Source of the DNA: Kribbella voronezhensis
GTDB taxonomy: Bacteria; Actinomycetota; Actinomycetes; Propionibacteriales; Kribbellaceae
DNA length: 64,000 bases
Reading direction: 5' to 3'
Assembly (NCBI RefSeq): GCF_004365175.1
Contig: NZ_SOCE01000001.1
Span: 4,533,403-4,597,402 of the forward strand
Made by a program: the position numbers and the translations under genes
Shown here: positions 49,787 through 57,932 of the stretch, one piece after another
Layout: every line of letters begins with the position of its first letter
Numbering within the stretch: position 1 is the first letter of the stretch
The notes under the pieces: generated by a model
Database searches by the model: none
Told to the model about the DNA's origin: nothing
What the model saw: only the letters and a program-made list of their open reading frames with translations

Positions 49787-50854
49787 TCAGTCGGCGGGCA
49801 GGTAGAGACCGATCACCAAGCTGCCCCGGCTGGGACTGTCACCGACCGGCCGGGCCTCGACCTGCCCGGCGGCTTGGGCTTCGACCGCGACCGACTTCAG
49901 CCCGGCCAGCGGTCCGTCGCCCGGTCCGACCGTGAAGGTCTGACCTCCCGACACCCCGGCGATCTCGAACGTGTGCAGTTCAGGCACGTCAACCGTTCCG
50001 AAGACCACGATGAACGGCTTGAACGCCGGCGTCTGGACGGTGACGCCCTGCTGGGTCTGGGACTTGGCGAACTCGGTGGTCATGCTGTCGGCCCAGCGGT
50101 AGAGGTGCCCCTGGTGCTCGATGACGGCAGGAAAGGAGACGTCCGGGCTCGTGAAGATCGGCCGGTCGTCCGAGCGGCTGTAGATGCCGATGCCGACCTG
50201 CTGGTCGGGTGACGCAGACGGTATGCCGTTCAGGTCGACGATCTCGGCGGTGATGACGGCCGGCCTGGTCGGATCGGCGAACATCCTCTTCGCGGTGAGC
50301 CGGGCGGTCACGATCGACCCGGGGTCCGTGACCGGGAACGAACTGCAGTCCTCGGTCGTGATCACCCGGCCGTCGATGCGCAGGACAACCTTCCGGCCGT
50401 CCTCGCCCCGAGCGATCGGGCGGCTGCAGAACACCCGGACGTCGACCTGCCGGTCGCCTGGAATCCAGCGCAGACTGGCAGATGCCTGGCCGACCTTGCC
50501 GACCGTCGCGGCCTGCAGGGCGCCCCCGGCGACCTCGGCGCGGTAGCGGATCCCGTACTGGACGTGGTCCTTGCCCGAGGTCTTGGGTGCCCGGCTCGGC
50601 AGGCCGTCCGAGGGTTCGGTCGGCCGCACTGACGGACTGGAGGCGGGGGGTGCGTCGGTGACGATCCGGAGGCCGTTGCTCAGAGCAACTACGGCGACGA
50701 CTGCGACGATCGCAGTACCGGCAGCGGTGGCTGCGACGCGGCGCCGTCGAAGCTGGGCCCTGCGCCGTCGTACCGCGGCCAGCGGGACCGGTTGGGTCGG
50801 GTCGATCTCCGCGGCCTGGTCGTGCAGGTGATCCCGCAGGTCGTTGAGGCTCAT
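49787..50854 (-). CDS. Membrane-anchored partner of the ECF sigma factor (probable anti-sigma factor)
   Basis: A 355-residue protein. A cytoplasmic N-terminus (MSLNDLRDHLHDQAAEID) is followed by an Arg-rich stretch (VRRRRAQLRRRRVAATAAG) and a single membrane helix at about residues 40-60. The remainder is a large, beta-rich extracytoplasmic region without a family I recognise. The ATG overlaps the stop of the ECF sigma gene, the usual position for an anti-sigma factor. There is no zinc-binding HxxxCxxC (ZAS) motif, so sigma binding, if it occurs, would use the short cytoplasmic segment. The extracellular part might sense an envelope signal (inference). Confidence 0.75.
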   Translation of the reverse strand: MSLNDLRDHLHDQAAEIDPTQPVPLAAVRRRRAQLRRRRVAATAAGTAIVAVVAVVALSNGLRIVTDAPPASSPSVRPTEPSDGLPSRAPKTSGKDHVQYGIRYRAEVAGGALQAATVGKVGQASASLRWIPGDRQVDVRVFCSRPIARGEDGRKVVLRIDGRVITTEDCSSFPVTDPGSIVTARLTAKRMFADPTRPAVITAEIVDLNGIPSASPDQQVGIGIYSRSDDRPIFTSPDVSFPAVIEHQGHLYRWADSMTTEFAKSQTQQGVTVQTPAFKPFIVVFGTVDVPELHTFEIAGVSGGQTFTVGPGDGPLAGLKSVAVEAQAAGQVEARPVGDSPSRGSLVIGLYLPAD

Positions 50855-51363
50855 GACTGCTCCCTGGTGGCGTCGAGGAGGGCGGGGTCGATCCGGAGTT
50901 TGGCCAGCGCGCGACTGGTCTGGCTCTTCACCGTGCCGACCGAACAGCCGAGGATCCGGGCAGCTTCGGCTTCCGTCAGGTCCTCGTAGAACCGGAGCAC
51001 GATGACGGCCCGCATCTTTCGCGGCAGCCGGCGCAGTGCCTCACCGAGGTCGGTGCGGTCGTCGGCGCCGGTGTGATCGGTGGTCGAGGTGTGTGGTAGC
51101 TCGGCGGTGGGGTACTCGCCGTTCCAGCGCCGGCGCCACCAGGATGTGTAGGTGTTCACCAGCGTGCGGTGCACGTACGGCGCCGGGTCGTCGATCCGCC
51201 GCCAGACGGGCCAGCATTTCGCCAGCGTCGTCTGCAACAGGTCCTCGGCGAGTGCCCGGTCCTGGGTCAGCAAGTACGCCGTCCGCAGCAACGCGGCATA
51301 GCGAGCCACGACGAAGTCCTCGAACTCCACGCCCTCGCTCATCTCTTCCACCACGATCTCCAC
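50851..51363 (-). CDS. ECF sigma factor, SigE family (actinobacterial)
   Basis: A 170-residue RNA polymerase sigma factor of the small ECF class. Region 2 is in about residues 20-85: RYAALLRTAYLLTQDRALAE and VHRTLVNTYTSWWRRR. Region 4 is in about residues 110-165: RRLPRKMRAVIVLRFYEDLT and LGCSVGTVKSQTSRALAKLR. The length and WWRRR motif fit the TIGR02983-type SigE-like group common in actinobacteria. It is followed by its overlapping membrane partner. A sequence upstream, GCAACC-16 bp-CGCTGG, resembles ECF promoters, so autoregulation is likely. Confidence 0.92.
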   Translation of the reverse strand: MEIVVEEMSEGVEFEDFVVARYAALLRTAYLLTQDRALAEDLLQTTLAKCWPVWRRIDDPAPYVHRTLVNTYTSWWRRRWNGEYPTAELPHTSTTDHTGADDRTDLGEALRRLPRKMRAVIVLRFYEDLTEAEAARILGCSVGTVKSQTSRALAKLRIDPALLDATREQS

Positions 51364-51371
51364 ACCACCTA

Positions 51372-51399
51372 CCAGCGGTCACACCCCCGAAAAGGTTGC
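51372..51399 (-). promoter_or_regulatory. Candidate ECF-type promoter of the sigma gene
   Basis: On the - strand, GCAACC (51399-51394), 16 bp, CGCTGG (51377-51372), shortly before the sigma factor ATG. This is the shape of an autoregulated ECF promoter (AAC motif and CG-rich -10). Confidence 0.35.
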
Positions 51400-51546
51400 A
51401 TCAGTCCTTTGGCATGACCATCCGGGGCATGGGATTGGTTGCCTGTTCGTCGAAAAGTTTCTGGTGAGCTCTGGTCAGCGGTAGATAATGACGCAATCCT
51501 GGCCGGTGACCACGCGTTCCGCCCCTCGCGTCCCCGGAGGTAGATC

Positions 51547-52305
51547 ATGCAGCTCAGCAGTAGGAGACTCCCCAGGATCGTCGCCGTCCTGGCTCTGTTC
51601 GCGGCGATGCTCGCGACCAGCATCACCACCTCGATCGTCACCGCGACCAAGGCCCACGCCGACGGTTGCTACACCTGGAGCCGCACGCTGAGCGAAGGTG
51701 CCAGCGGCGAAGACGTCCGGCAGTTGCAGATCCGGGTCGCCGGCTATCCGGCGTACGGCGGTCATATCGCCACCGACGGCGCCTTCGGGCCGGCCACCAA
51801 GGCGGCGGTGCAGCGGTTCCAGTCCGCGTACGGGCTGGGCGCGGACGGCGTCGCCGGTCCCGCGACGTTCAGCAAGATCTACGCGCTGCAGGACGACGAC
51901 TGCACGCCGATCCACTTCACCTACGCCGAGCTCGACGACGGCTGCGGCGGCAGCGGGTACGACGGTGGGCCGCTGTCCGAGGCGGCCACCAAGGCGAACG
52001 CCCTGCAGACCATGTGGCAGTTGGAGGCTCTCCGGCACGCACTCGGTGATGTGGCGATCAACATCAGCAGTGGCTTCCGGAGCATCCCGTGCAACAACTC
52101 GGTCGGTGGCGCAAGCAACAGCCAGCACCTGTACGGCCGGTCCGCCGACCTGACCGGATCGCCGTCCCTGTGCACGTTGGCCAAACAAGCGCGTTACCAC
52201 GGTTTCGGCGGGATCTTCGGCCCCGGCTACCCCGATCACAACGACCACACCCACGTGGACATCCGCACCACGAACTCCTGGTCCGCGCCCAACTGCGGCA
52301 TCTGA
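51547..52305 (+). CDS. Secreted zinc D-Ala-D-Ala carboxypeptidase, M15A, with peptidoglycan-binding domain
   Basis: A 252-residue exported enzyme. The signal peptide covers about residues 1-38 (cleavage after AHA, before DGC). The peptidoglycan-binding domain occupies about residues 40-108 (SEGASGEDVRQLQIRVAGY and FGPATKAAVQRFQSAYGL). The M15A peptidase domain follows, with zinc ligands in SQHLYGRSADL (His and Asp) and DHTHVDIR (His), plus a catalytic acid before them. It resembles the Streptomyces albus G carboxypeptidase. It trims or cleaves peptidoglycan stem peptides outside the cell. GATAAT at 51484-51489 is a good -10. The divergent sigma gene might regulate it (inference). A hairpin follows. 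Confidence 0.9.
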   Translation: MQLSSRRLPRIVAVLALFAAMLATSITTSIVTATKAHADGCYTWSRTLSEGASGEDVRQLQIRVAGYPAYGGHIATDGAFGPATKAAVQRFQSAYGLGADGVAGPATFSKIYALQDDDCTPIHFTYAELDDGCGGSGYDGGPLSEAATKANALQTMWQLEALRHALGDVAINISSGFRSIPCNNSVGGASNSQHLYGRSADLTGSPSLCTLAKQARYHGFGGIFGPGYPDHNDHTHVDIRTTNSWSAPNCGI

Positions 52306-52309
52306 ACAA

Positions 52310-52341
52310 GGAGCGCCGGTACTACGGGGTGCCGGCGCTCC
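52310..52341. terminator. Bidirectional hairpin terminator
   Basis: GGAGCGCCGG pairs perfectly with CCGGCGCTCC. It lies 4 nt after the M15 gene stop and covers the stop of the convergent HAD gene. Confidence 0.7.
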
Positions 52342-52984
52342 GGATCAGCTGGGTGAGGGTGATCCCGGCGGCGCGATCCAGATGCTCCGCGGTCAGCCCC
52401 GCGGCCCGCGCGCCGAGGACGTCGAGGTCGAAGTTGTCGCCGATCATCAACGTCTCGGCAGGCTCGACCCCGAGTGCCTCGCAGGTCAACCGGTACGCCT
52501 CGACGGCGGGCTTGCTGTACCCGAGGCTCTGCGAGGTGCAGACCACGTCGACCAGGTCCGCCAGCCCGATCTGCTCGAGCTTGGCGTTCTGCTGCGGCGT
52601 GCTGCCGTTGGTGAGTACGCCGATCCGCCATCCGTTGCTCCGGGCAACTTCCATCGCCGGCCGCGCGTCGTCGAAGGCGGCCCAGTTCCGGCGGTACCAG
52701 GCAAGGTAGCCCTCGAACGCCGCGTCCTGCTCGTCCTCGGTGCCGGGAACCGGTCGCCCGAGCAGCGGCAGAAACTCCCGCAGTCTCGCTCTGCGCTGGC
52801 CTTGGTGGGTGAACGTACCGGCCAGCCACGCTTCGAAGCTGCGATGCTCGATCTCGAACCACTGCGCCAGCAACTCGTCCGACGGCGTGCCGTCGAGCTC
52901 GGACACCCAGGCATGAACGGCCTTGGTGGCCGACGTGGTGTGGTCGAACAGTGTGTCGTCGAGGTCGAAGAGGACGGCCTTCAT
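52322..52984 (-). CDS. HAD family hydrolase
   Basis: A 220-residue haloacid dehalogenase-like phosphatase. Motif I is VLFDLDDTLFDHTTSA (about residues 4-19, nucleophile and acid Asp). Motif II is VLTNGSTPQ (about residues 124-132), the motif III lysine is in YSKPAVEAY, and motif IV is MIGDNFDLDVLGA. The cap is of the C1 helical type, as in 2-haloacid dehalogenases and phosphoglycolate phosphatases. The substrate is unknown. The ATG overlaps the stop of the lactate oxidase-like gene, so the two are probably co-transcribed. The frame is open much further upstream, but only inside that gene. Confidence 0.88.
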   Translation of the reverse strand: MKAVLFDLDDTLFDHTTSATKAVHAWVSELDGTPSDELLAQWFEIEHRSFEAWLAGTFTHQGQRRARLREFLPLLGRPVPGTEDEQDAAFEGYLAWYRRNWAAFDDARPAMEVARSNGWRIGVLTNGSTPQQNAKLEQIGLADLVDVVCTSQSLGYSKPAVEAYRLTCEALGVEPAETLMIGDNFDLDVLGARAAGLTAEHLDRAAGITLTQLIRSAGTP

Positions 52985-54132
52985 GCGGCTCGCACCGAGT
53001 CGCGGTTCAGCTCGCGGTGGTTGGCGTAACCCGACAGGGCGAGCGTGAGATCGAGCTCGGCCAGCAGACAACGCAGTACGTGCTCGACTCCTGCCTGTCC
53101 CGCGAGTGCCAGGCCGTACAGGTACGGACGGCCGAGCAGGATCGCCTTCGCTCCCAGGGCGAGCGCCTTGGCAGCGTCGGAGCCGGTCCGCACCCCCGAG
53201 TCGAAGAGCACGGTGACCTGCTCGCCGACCGAGTCCGCGATCGCGGGCAGCGCGTCGAGGGCCGCGATCGCACCGTCGACCTGGCGGCCGCCGTGGTTCG
53301 ACACCACGATGCCGTCGACGCCGTGCTCGGCCGCGAGCTTGGCGTCGTCGACGGACGTGATGCCCTTGAGCACGATCGGGCCGTCCCAGTTGTCGCGGAG
53401 GAACGACAACTCGTCCCAGCCCAGCCCGACGTTGGGGAACATCTGTGCCCAGTGCATGACTGCCGCGGTCGGGTCTTCCGCGATCGGCTTGGCCAGCTTC
53501 GCCTGGAACGCGGGGTCGCTGAAGTAGTTCGCCAGTCCCTCGCCCTTGAGGAACGGCAGGAAGCCGCGATCCAGGTCGGCGGGCCGCCAGCCGATCGTGC
53601 CGGTGTCGAGGGTGAGCAGCAGGACGGAGTACCCGTTGCTCTTCGCCCGCTGCAGGAAGCTGAGGCAGACGTCCTTGTCGGTCGGCCAGTACAGCTGGTA
53701 CCACTTGCTGTCCGCCTCGATCTGCTCGAACGAGTGGCTGGCCTGCGTCGAGTGTGTGTAGGTCAAGCCGAGTGCACTGGCGGCTCTTGCCGTCGCCAGC
53801 TCACCGTCGGGATGGGCCAGCGTCTGGACGCCGATCGGCGCGATCACCACCGGCGCGGGCATCTTCGTGCCGAGGATCGTGCAGGACAGGTCCCGCTCGG
53901 TGCTGCCGCGCAGCATCCTCGGGACCAGCCGCCACCGGTCGAAAGCGGCCAGGTTGGCGCGGGCGGTCGAACCGCTGCCCGCGCTCGGGACGATGTAGCC
54001 CATCGCCTCGGCCGACAGGTTCGCCGCCGCCTGGGACTCCAGCCGGGACAGGTCGGTGGTGATCTCCGGCCTGGTGTTCTGGAACATCCCCTGCACGTAG
54101 ATGCTCAACTGGTGATCGCCGTAGTTGGCCAT
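52981..54132 (-). CDS. FMN-dependent alpha-hydroxy-acid oxidase (lactate 2-monooxygenase-like)
   Basis: A 383-residue TIM-barrel flavoenzyme that oxidises L-2-hydroxy acids. The catalytic His and binding Arg are in VSNHGGRQVDGA (about residues 280-291). The FMN-phosphate part is LFDSGVRTGSDAAKALALGA, and the FMN Lys is in IVLKGITSVDDA. The N-terminus (MANYGDHQLSIYVQGM, then GYIVPSAGSG) resembles lactate 2-monooxygenase more than lactate dehydrogenase LldD. Whether the product is acetate or pyruvate cannot be told. It is followed by the overlapping HAD gene. Confidence 0.87.
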   Translation of the reverse strand: MANYGDHQLSIYVQGMFQNTRPEITTDLSRLESQAAANLSAEAMGYIVPSAGSGSTARANLAAFDRWRLVPRMLRGSTERDLSCTILGTKMPAPVVIAPIGVQTLAHPDGELATARAASALGLTYTHSTQASHSFEQIEADSKWYQLYWPTDKDVCLSFLQRAKSNGYSVLLLTLDTGTIGWRPADLDRGFLPFLKGEGLANYFSDPAFQAKLAKPIAEDPTAAVMHWAQMFPNVGLGWDELSFLRDNWDGPIVLKGITSVDDAKLAAEHGVDGIVVSNHGGRQVDGAIAALDALPAIADSVGEQVTVLFDSGVRTGSDAAKALALGAKAILLGRPYLYGLALAGQAGVEHVLRCLLAELDLTLALSGYANHRELNRDSVRAA

Positions 54133-54282
54133 GGCGGGATGTTTTCATGGATCCCCGCCGACCCCCAATGCCCGGGCGACCGGCATGACATCCGTCAGGC
54201 GCAGGTCAGGACGGACGGCATCCGCTGCGTGGCACACCTTCGCCGAAGGTAGAGGCAGTCGACGAAAGCGAAGGAGCAAGAG

Positions 54283-55308
54283 ATGAAGCGGCGGTTCTGG
54301 CCGGCGATCGGGTTGTTCTTCCTGGCGCCGTTGGTGGCGGAGTACCTGCTCGGGAACCTGCCGATCACCGCCCTGTTCGCACTGGTCGGCCTGGCCGGCC
54401 TGTACGGCGGTGGCGCGGTGTTGATCCGCGAGTTCGTGCGGCGACGGGGCTGGGGCTACCCGAGCATCCTGGTGCTCGCGCTTGCGTACGGCGTACTGGA
54501 GGAAGGGGTGACCACGCAGTCGCTGTTCAATCCGAATTACGCGGATCTGCGACTGCTCGACTCCGGTCATATCGGCTTTCTCGGCATGGGCGCGCCCTGG
54601 ACGCTGATGGTGCTGACCTTGCACACGGTGTGGAGCATCACGGTTCCGATCGTGCTGGTGGAAGCGGTGTCCAAGCGGCCCCGTGAACCCTGGCTGGGCA
54701 AGGTCGGGCTCGCGGTCATGAGCGTGCTGTTCGTCCTGGGAGTCGCTGCGACGACGCTGATCCAGTTGAAGAACGACCCGTTCGTGGCATCGCCCGCGCA
54801 GTTCACCGGGGTCGCCTTGGTGTTCTTCGCGCTGATCGGCCTGGCGGCGAAACTCGGATCCGACGTGTCGCGCCGCGGGCCCGGAGGGGTGCCCGCGGTG
54901 TGGCTCGTCGGGTTGATCTCCTTGGCCGTCACGTCAGCCTTCATGCTCGTGAGCGACCTGGACCTGCCGGGCTGGCCGACTGCAGCGATCTATGTCGTCG
55001 GCTGGGTGGTTGCGAGTCTCCTTGTCTTGTTCTGGTCGCGGCGTGAAGCGTGGACCCGGCAGCATGTCCTCGCACTGGCGAGTGGGGCGCTGCTCACCTA
55101 TGCCTGGCACGCCTTTCCCGAGTCGCCGGTGTTCGACGCCTCGAAGACGGTCGACCTGATCGGGAACGCGGTGTTCGCGGCGCTGGCCCTGGTCCTGCTG
55201 TGGTTCGCCTGGCGACGGGTGGCAGTCGTCACACCCGCGGCTGGTACGACGGCCGGCGCTCCGACGGTGGATGAGACAATCAGGCGTGACGAGTTCAGTG
55301 ACTCCTGA
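54283..55308 (+). CDS. Polytopic membrane protein of unknown function
   Basis: A 341-residue protein with about nine to ten hydrophobic segments. I do not recognise a defined family. A motif in the third segment, LAYGVLEEGVTTQSLF (about residues 68-83), contains a Glu-Glu pair reminiscent of CPBP (Abi) glutamic proteases, but the usual later HxxxN motif is not clear to me. The start has a good ribosome site (GAAGGAGCAAGAG). CCTTCGCCGAAGG at 54237-54249 is a 13-bp palindrome in front of it. The MFS gene starts inside its 3' end, so they are co-transcribed. Confidence 0.7.
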   Translation: MKRRFWPAIGLFFLAPLVAEYLLGNLPITALFALVGLAGLYGGGAVLIREFVRRRGWGYPSILVLALAYGVLEEGVTTQSLFNPNYADLRLLDSGHIGFLGMGAPWTLMVLTLHTVWSITVPIVLVEAVSKRPREPWLGKVGLAVMSVLFVLGVAATTLIQLKNDPFVASPAQFTGVALVFFALIGLAAKLGSDVSRRGPGGVPAVWLVGLISLAVTSAFMLVSDLDLPGWPTAAIYVVGWVVASLLVLFWSRREAWTRQHVLALASGALLTYAWHAFPESPVFDASKTVDLIGNAVFAALALVLLWFAWRRVAVVTPAAGTTAGAPTVDETIRRDEFSDS

Positions 55309-56506
55309 CAGCCGGCTGGCTTCGCGGCATGTCGGGCCGGCCCTGCTGGCCTTGGCGATCGGTGGTTTCGCGATCGGGACCACCGAGTTCGTCACGATGG
55401 GCCTGCTGCCGCAGATCGCCGACGGGGTGCACATCTCGATCCCGACCGCCGGGCACGTCGTCTCGGCGTACGCGATCGGCGTGGTCGTCGGCGCTCCACT
55501 GATCGCCGCCCTCGGCGCCCGGACCGGCCGCAAACGCCTGCTGCTCGGGCTGATGGCGATATTTGTCCTCGGCAACGTTCTCTCGGCGGTCGCGGGTAGT
55601 TACCAGCTTCTGATGGCAGCTCGGTTCCTGACCGGCCTGCCGCACGGCGCGTTCTTCGGGATCGGGGCCGTCGTCGGCGCGTCCATGGTGCCGGCGAACC
55701 GGCGGGCCTGGGCGGTCTCGATGATCATGGTCGGCCTGCCGGTGGCGAACATCATCGGCGTCCCGCTGACCACGCTGCTCGGTCAGCGGGTCGGCTGGCA
55801 GATCCCGTTCCTCGCGGTCGGCGTACTCGGTCTGCTCACGCTGGTCGCGGTCTGGTTCTGGGTCACGCCGCAACCGGTCGGCAACGACGTCAACGTCCGC
55901 AGCGAGTTGAGCGCGCTGGCCAAACCGCAGGTCTGGATGGCCCTGCTGGTCGGCATGGTCGGCTTCGGCGGCATGTTCGCGACGTACTCGTTCATCACGC
56001 CGACGATGACGGAGCTGGCCGGCTTCAGCGAGGCCGCGGTGACGATCGTGCTGGCCGTGTACGGCGTCGGCATGACCGGGGGCACCCTGGTCGGCGGCCG
56101 GCTCGCCGACCGCGCGCTGATGCCCAGCCTGTACGGCGGATTGGTCGCCGTCACCGTCGTTCTCGGTACCTTCGGCTGGCTCGCGCAGTCCAAGGTCGGC
56201 GCCCTGGTCGGGGTGTTCGCGATGGGGTTCAGCGCGAGCATCCTGATTCCGGCGCTGCAGACCCGGTTGATGGATGTCGCGCACGAGGGCCAGTCGCTGG
56301 CGGCCTCGCTGAACCACTCGACGCTGAACGTCGCGAACGCACTCGGCGCCTGGCTCGGCAGCGTCGTACTGGCCGCCGGCTACGGCTACGAATGGCCGAG
56401 CCGGGTCGGCGCCGCGCTGGCCGTGGCGGGTCTCGTCCTTGCCCTGATTTCAGGCTGGATGGACCGCCGGAAGGCCACCACGACCGCAGGATCTCAGGCC
56501 CTCTGA
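55271..56506 (+). CDS. MFS transporter, DHA1 family (AraJ/Cmx-like)
   Basis: A 411-residue 12-helix major facilitator. The N-terminal helix has ALLALAIGGFAIGTTEFVTM, motif A is ALGARTGRKRLLLGLMAIF (about residues 79-97), and helix 4 is MAARFLTGLPHGAFFGIGAV. This pattern is typical of the DHA1 AraJ, NepI and Cmx-type efflux group (drug, sugar or nucleoside exporters). The ATG at 55271 overlaps the preceding gene by 38 bp; GTG at 55286 could also be used. Its 3' end overlaps the decayed PPOX gene. Confidence 0.87.
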   Translation: MRQSGVTSSVTPDSRLASRHVGPALLALAIGGFAIGTTEFVTMGLLPQIADGVHISIPTAGHVVSAYAIGVVVGAPLIAALGARTGRKRLLLGLMAIFVLGNVLSAVAGSYQLLMAARFLTGLPHGAFFGIGAVVGASMVPANRRAWAVSMIMVGLPVANIIGVPLTTLLGQRVGWQIPFLAVGVLGLLTLVAVWFWVTPQPVGNDVNVRSELSALAKPQVWMALLVGMVGFGGMFATYSFITPTMTELAGFSEAAVTIVLAVYGVGMTGGTLVGGRLADRALMPSLYGGLVAVTVVLGTFGWLAQSKVGALVGVFAMGFSASILIPALQTRLMDVAHEGQSLAASLNHSTLNVANALGAWLGSVVLAAGYGYEWPSRVGAALAVAGLVLALISGWMDRRKATTTAGSQAL

Positions 56507-56784
56507 CGCTCGGCCCGCAGCTGGATCAGCTCCTCGACCGCGCTCGGCAGCGTCGTCTCGAAGACGATCAGCTTCGCCCAGGTCGGCGTCACGACGACCC
56601 TGACCATGCCGTCGTGGTAAAGCAATCGCACCTCCGTGTCCATCGGCAGGGCCACCATCGGGTTCTGCTTCAGGGCATGCAGTTCAGGGCGTTCTTCGGC
56701 GTACTCACGACGATCTCCGCGCCGTTCCAGGCGAAGATGATCGGAACGTTGCGAGCAACTCCTGACTCGCCGGCCGGAGATGAC
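56494..56784 (-). pseudogene. Decayed pyridoxamine 5'-phosphate oxidase (PPOX) family gene
   Basis: Two frames on the - strand hold parts of one protein. The first reads VPIIFAWNGAEIVVSTPKNA (56742-56683) and then hits a stop; the next frame continues LHALKQNPMVALPMDTEV. Adding one base near 56683 would join them as ...KNALKLHAL.... A segment of about 60 residues is missing before VRVVVTPTWAKLIVFETTLP, the typical C-terminus. The N-terminal 30 or so residues are also missing, with the next gene starting there. So it carries a frameshift, an internal deletion and a 5' loss. The parts match PPOX-type flavin or F420 proteins by pattern. Confidence 0.6.
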
Positions 56785-56864
56785 AGATGTCATCGGTGGC
56801 TGTGGACGGGTGCATCTACCGCGGCCGGGTCCGCACCGGTCAGGCTGGCGCGGAAGGAGGGCAG

Positions 56865-57932
56865 ATGGCGACTGTGCTGGACTTCCAGCGGCCGCGGAGC
56901 GTCCTGCGGTCTGCCGACGGCATAGCGTATGGAGCTGTGACTCCGGACCGGGCAGTGGACCGAGTGGCGTACTCCGACCTGCTGGTCCGCTTCATCGCCG
57001 TCGCCCCGCTGCTCGCCTCGGCCCTGATCGCCGTCGTCCAGCTGACGAATCTCACCGGCAGCCCGGCCAGAACCCTGATCGTCGTTGCCCTCGGCAGCTG
57101 TCTGGTGGTGCCGAACCTGCACCATCTGTGGGCTCTGGGGCACGCCGAACGGCCGCGAGCAGGACGTTGGACCCTCGCCTTCATGTTCGTCGCCTACCCA
57201 GCCGGGCTGACGCTGGGGTTCAGCTGGACGTTGATGGGCGTGCAGCTGCTGGTGTCGGCGGTGATCGTCCTGCCGCGTCCCTGGTCGGTAGCGGTCGGAT
57301 TCGGCGTGGGGATCGGGATGCTGGTCGTCAGCCAGCTGTTCGACCAGACCGCCAATCCGCTCTGGCTCATCGTTGTCGTCCTCAACCGGGCGGGAGCGTG
57401 CTTGGTGCTGGCCTGGTTCTCCGCCGCTCTGCGCCAGCTCCTGGCAGCCCGAGAGGATCTGGCCACCCAGGCCGTACTCCGTGAGCGCATCCGCATCGAC
57501 GCGGAGCTGGCCGCGACCGTCGGCACAGCCCTTGGTTCCATTGCCGTCAGCGGCGCGGCCATCACCCGGCTTGCCGACTCGGAATCGAAGCTCGCGGCGA
57601 AGCAGCTCCGCACACTCGTCGACGGTTCGCGGCAGACCTTGGCCGAGACCCGCCGGCTGGTCCGCGCCTATCAGCGCGGCTCGCTGGGCGCGGAACTCGA
57701 CACCGCGGTGGCGCTGCTGGGCGCAGCCGGGATCCGGGTCCGGCTCGTACTTCCCGGCGGAGATCTGACCGCGGCGGCAGACGAAACCTTCGCGGCGTCT
57801 CTCCGTGCGGTCGTCGACCGACTCCTCCACGACGGTTCGGTCCGCAGTTGCCGGCTCACTGTGGTCCGCTCGGTCGGGGACCAACGGCTGGTGCTCCAGG
57901 CCGAGGCTTCGGACGAGGTGACGCCAGCATGA
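56865..57932 (+). CDS. Degenerate sensor kinase-like membrane protein (pseudo-histidine kinase)
   Basis: A 355-residue protein with six membrane helices (about residues 35-185) and a cytoplasmic part that aligns with the kinase encoded next. Where the neighbour has RLSRDLHDLLGQSL, this protein has RIDAELAATVGTAL: the phospho-His is gone. The HATPase part stops after the N-box-like region (SLRAVVDRLLHDGSVRS, without the conserved Asn) and lacks the G boxes. It overlaps the real kinase by 4 bases and probably acts as a sensor or dimer partner (inference). The ATG at 56865 follows GGAAGGAGGG; GTG at 56937 is an alternative. Confidence 0.75.
   Translation: MATVLDFQRPRSVLRSADGIAYGAVTPDRAVDRVAYSDLLVRFIAVAPLLASALIAVVQLTNLTGSPARTLIVVALGSCLVVPNLHHLWALGHAERPRAGRWTLAFMFVAYPAGLTLGFSWTLMGVQLLVSAVIVLPRPWSVAVGFGVGIGMLVVSQLFDQTANPLWLIVVVLNRAGACLVLAWFSAALRQLLAAREDLATQAVLRERIRIDAELAATVGTALGSIAVSGAAITRLADSESKLAAKQLRTLVDGSRQTLAETRRLVRAYQRGSLGAELDTAVALLGAAGIRVRLVLPGGDLTAAADETFAASLRAVVDRLLHDGSVRSCRLTVVRSVGDQRLVLQAEASDEVTPA

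Noticed and set aside
56494..56793. An intact 99-residue hypothetical protein on the - strand
   Set aside because: Its N-terminal half is out of frame with recognisable PPOX sequence; the whole is better read as a broken PPOX gene.
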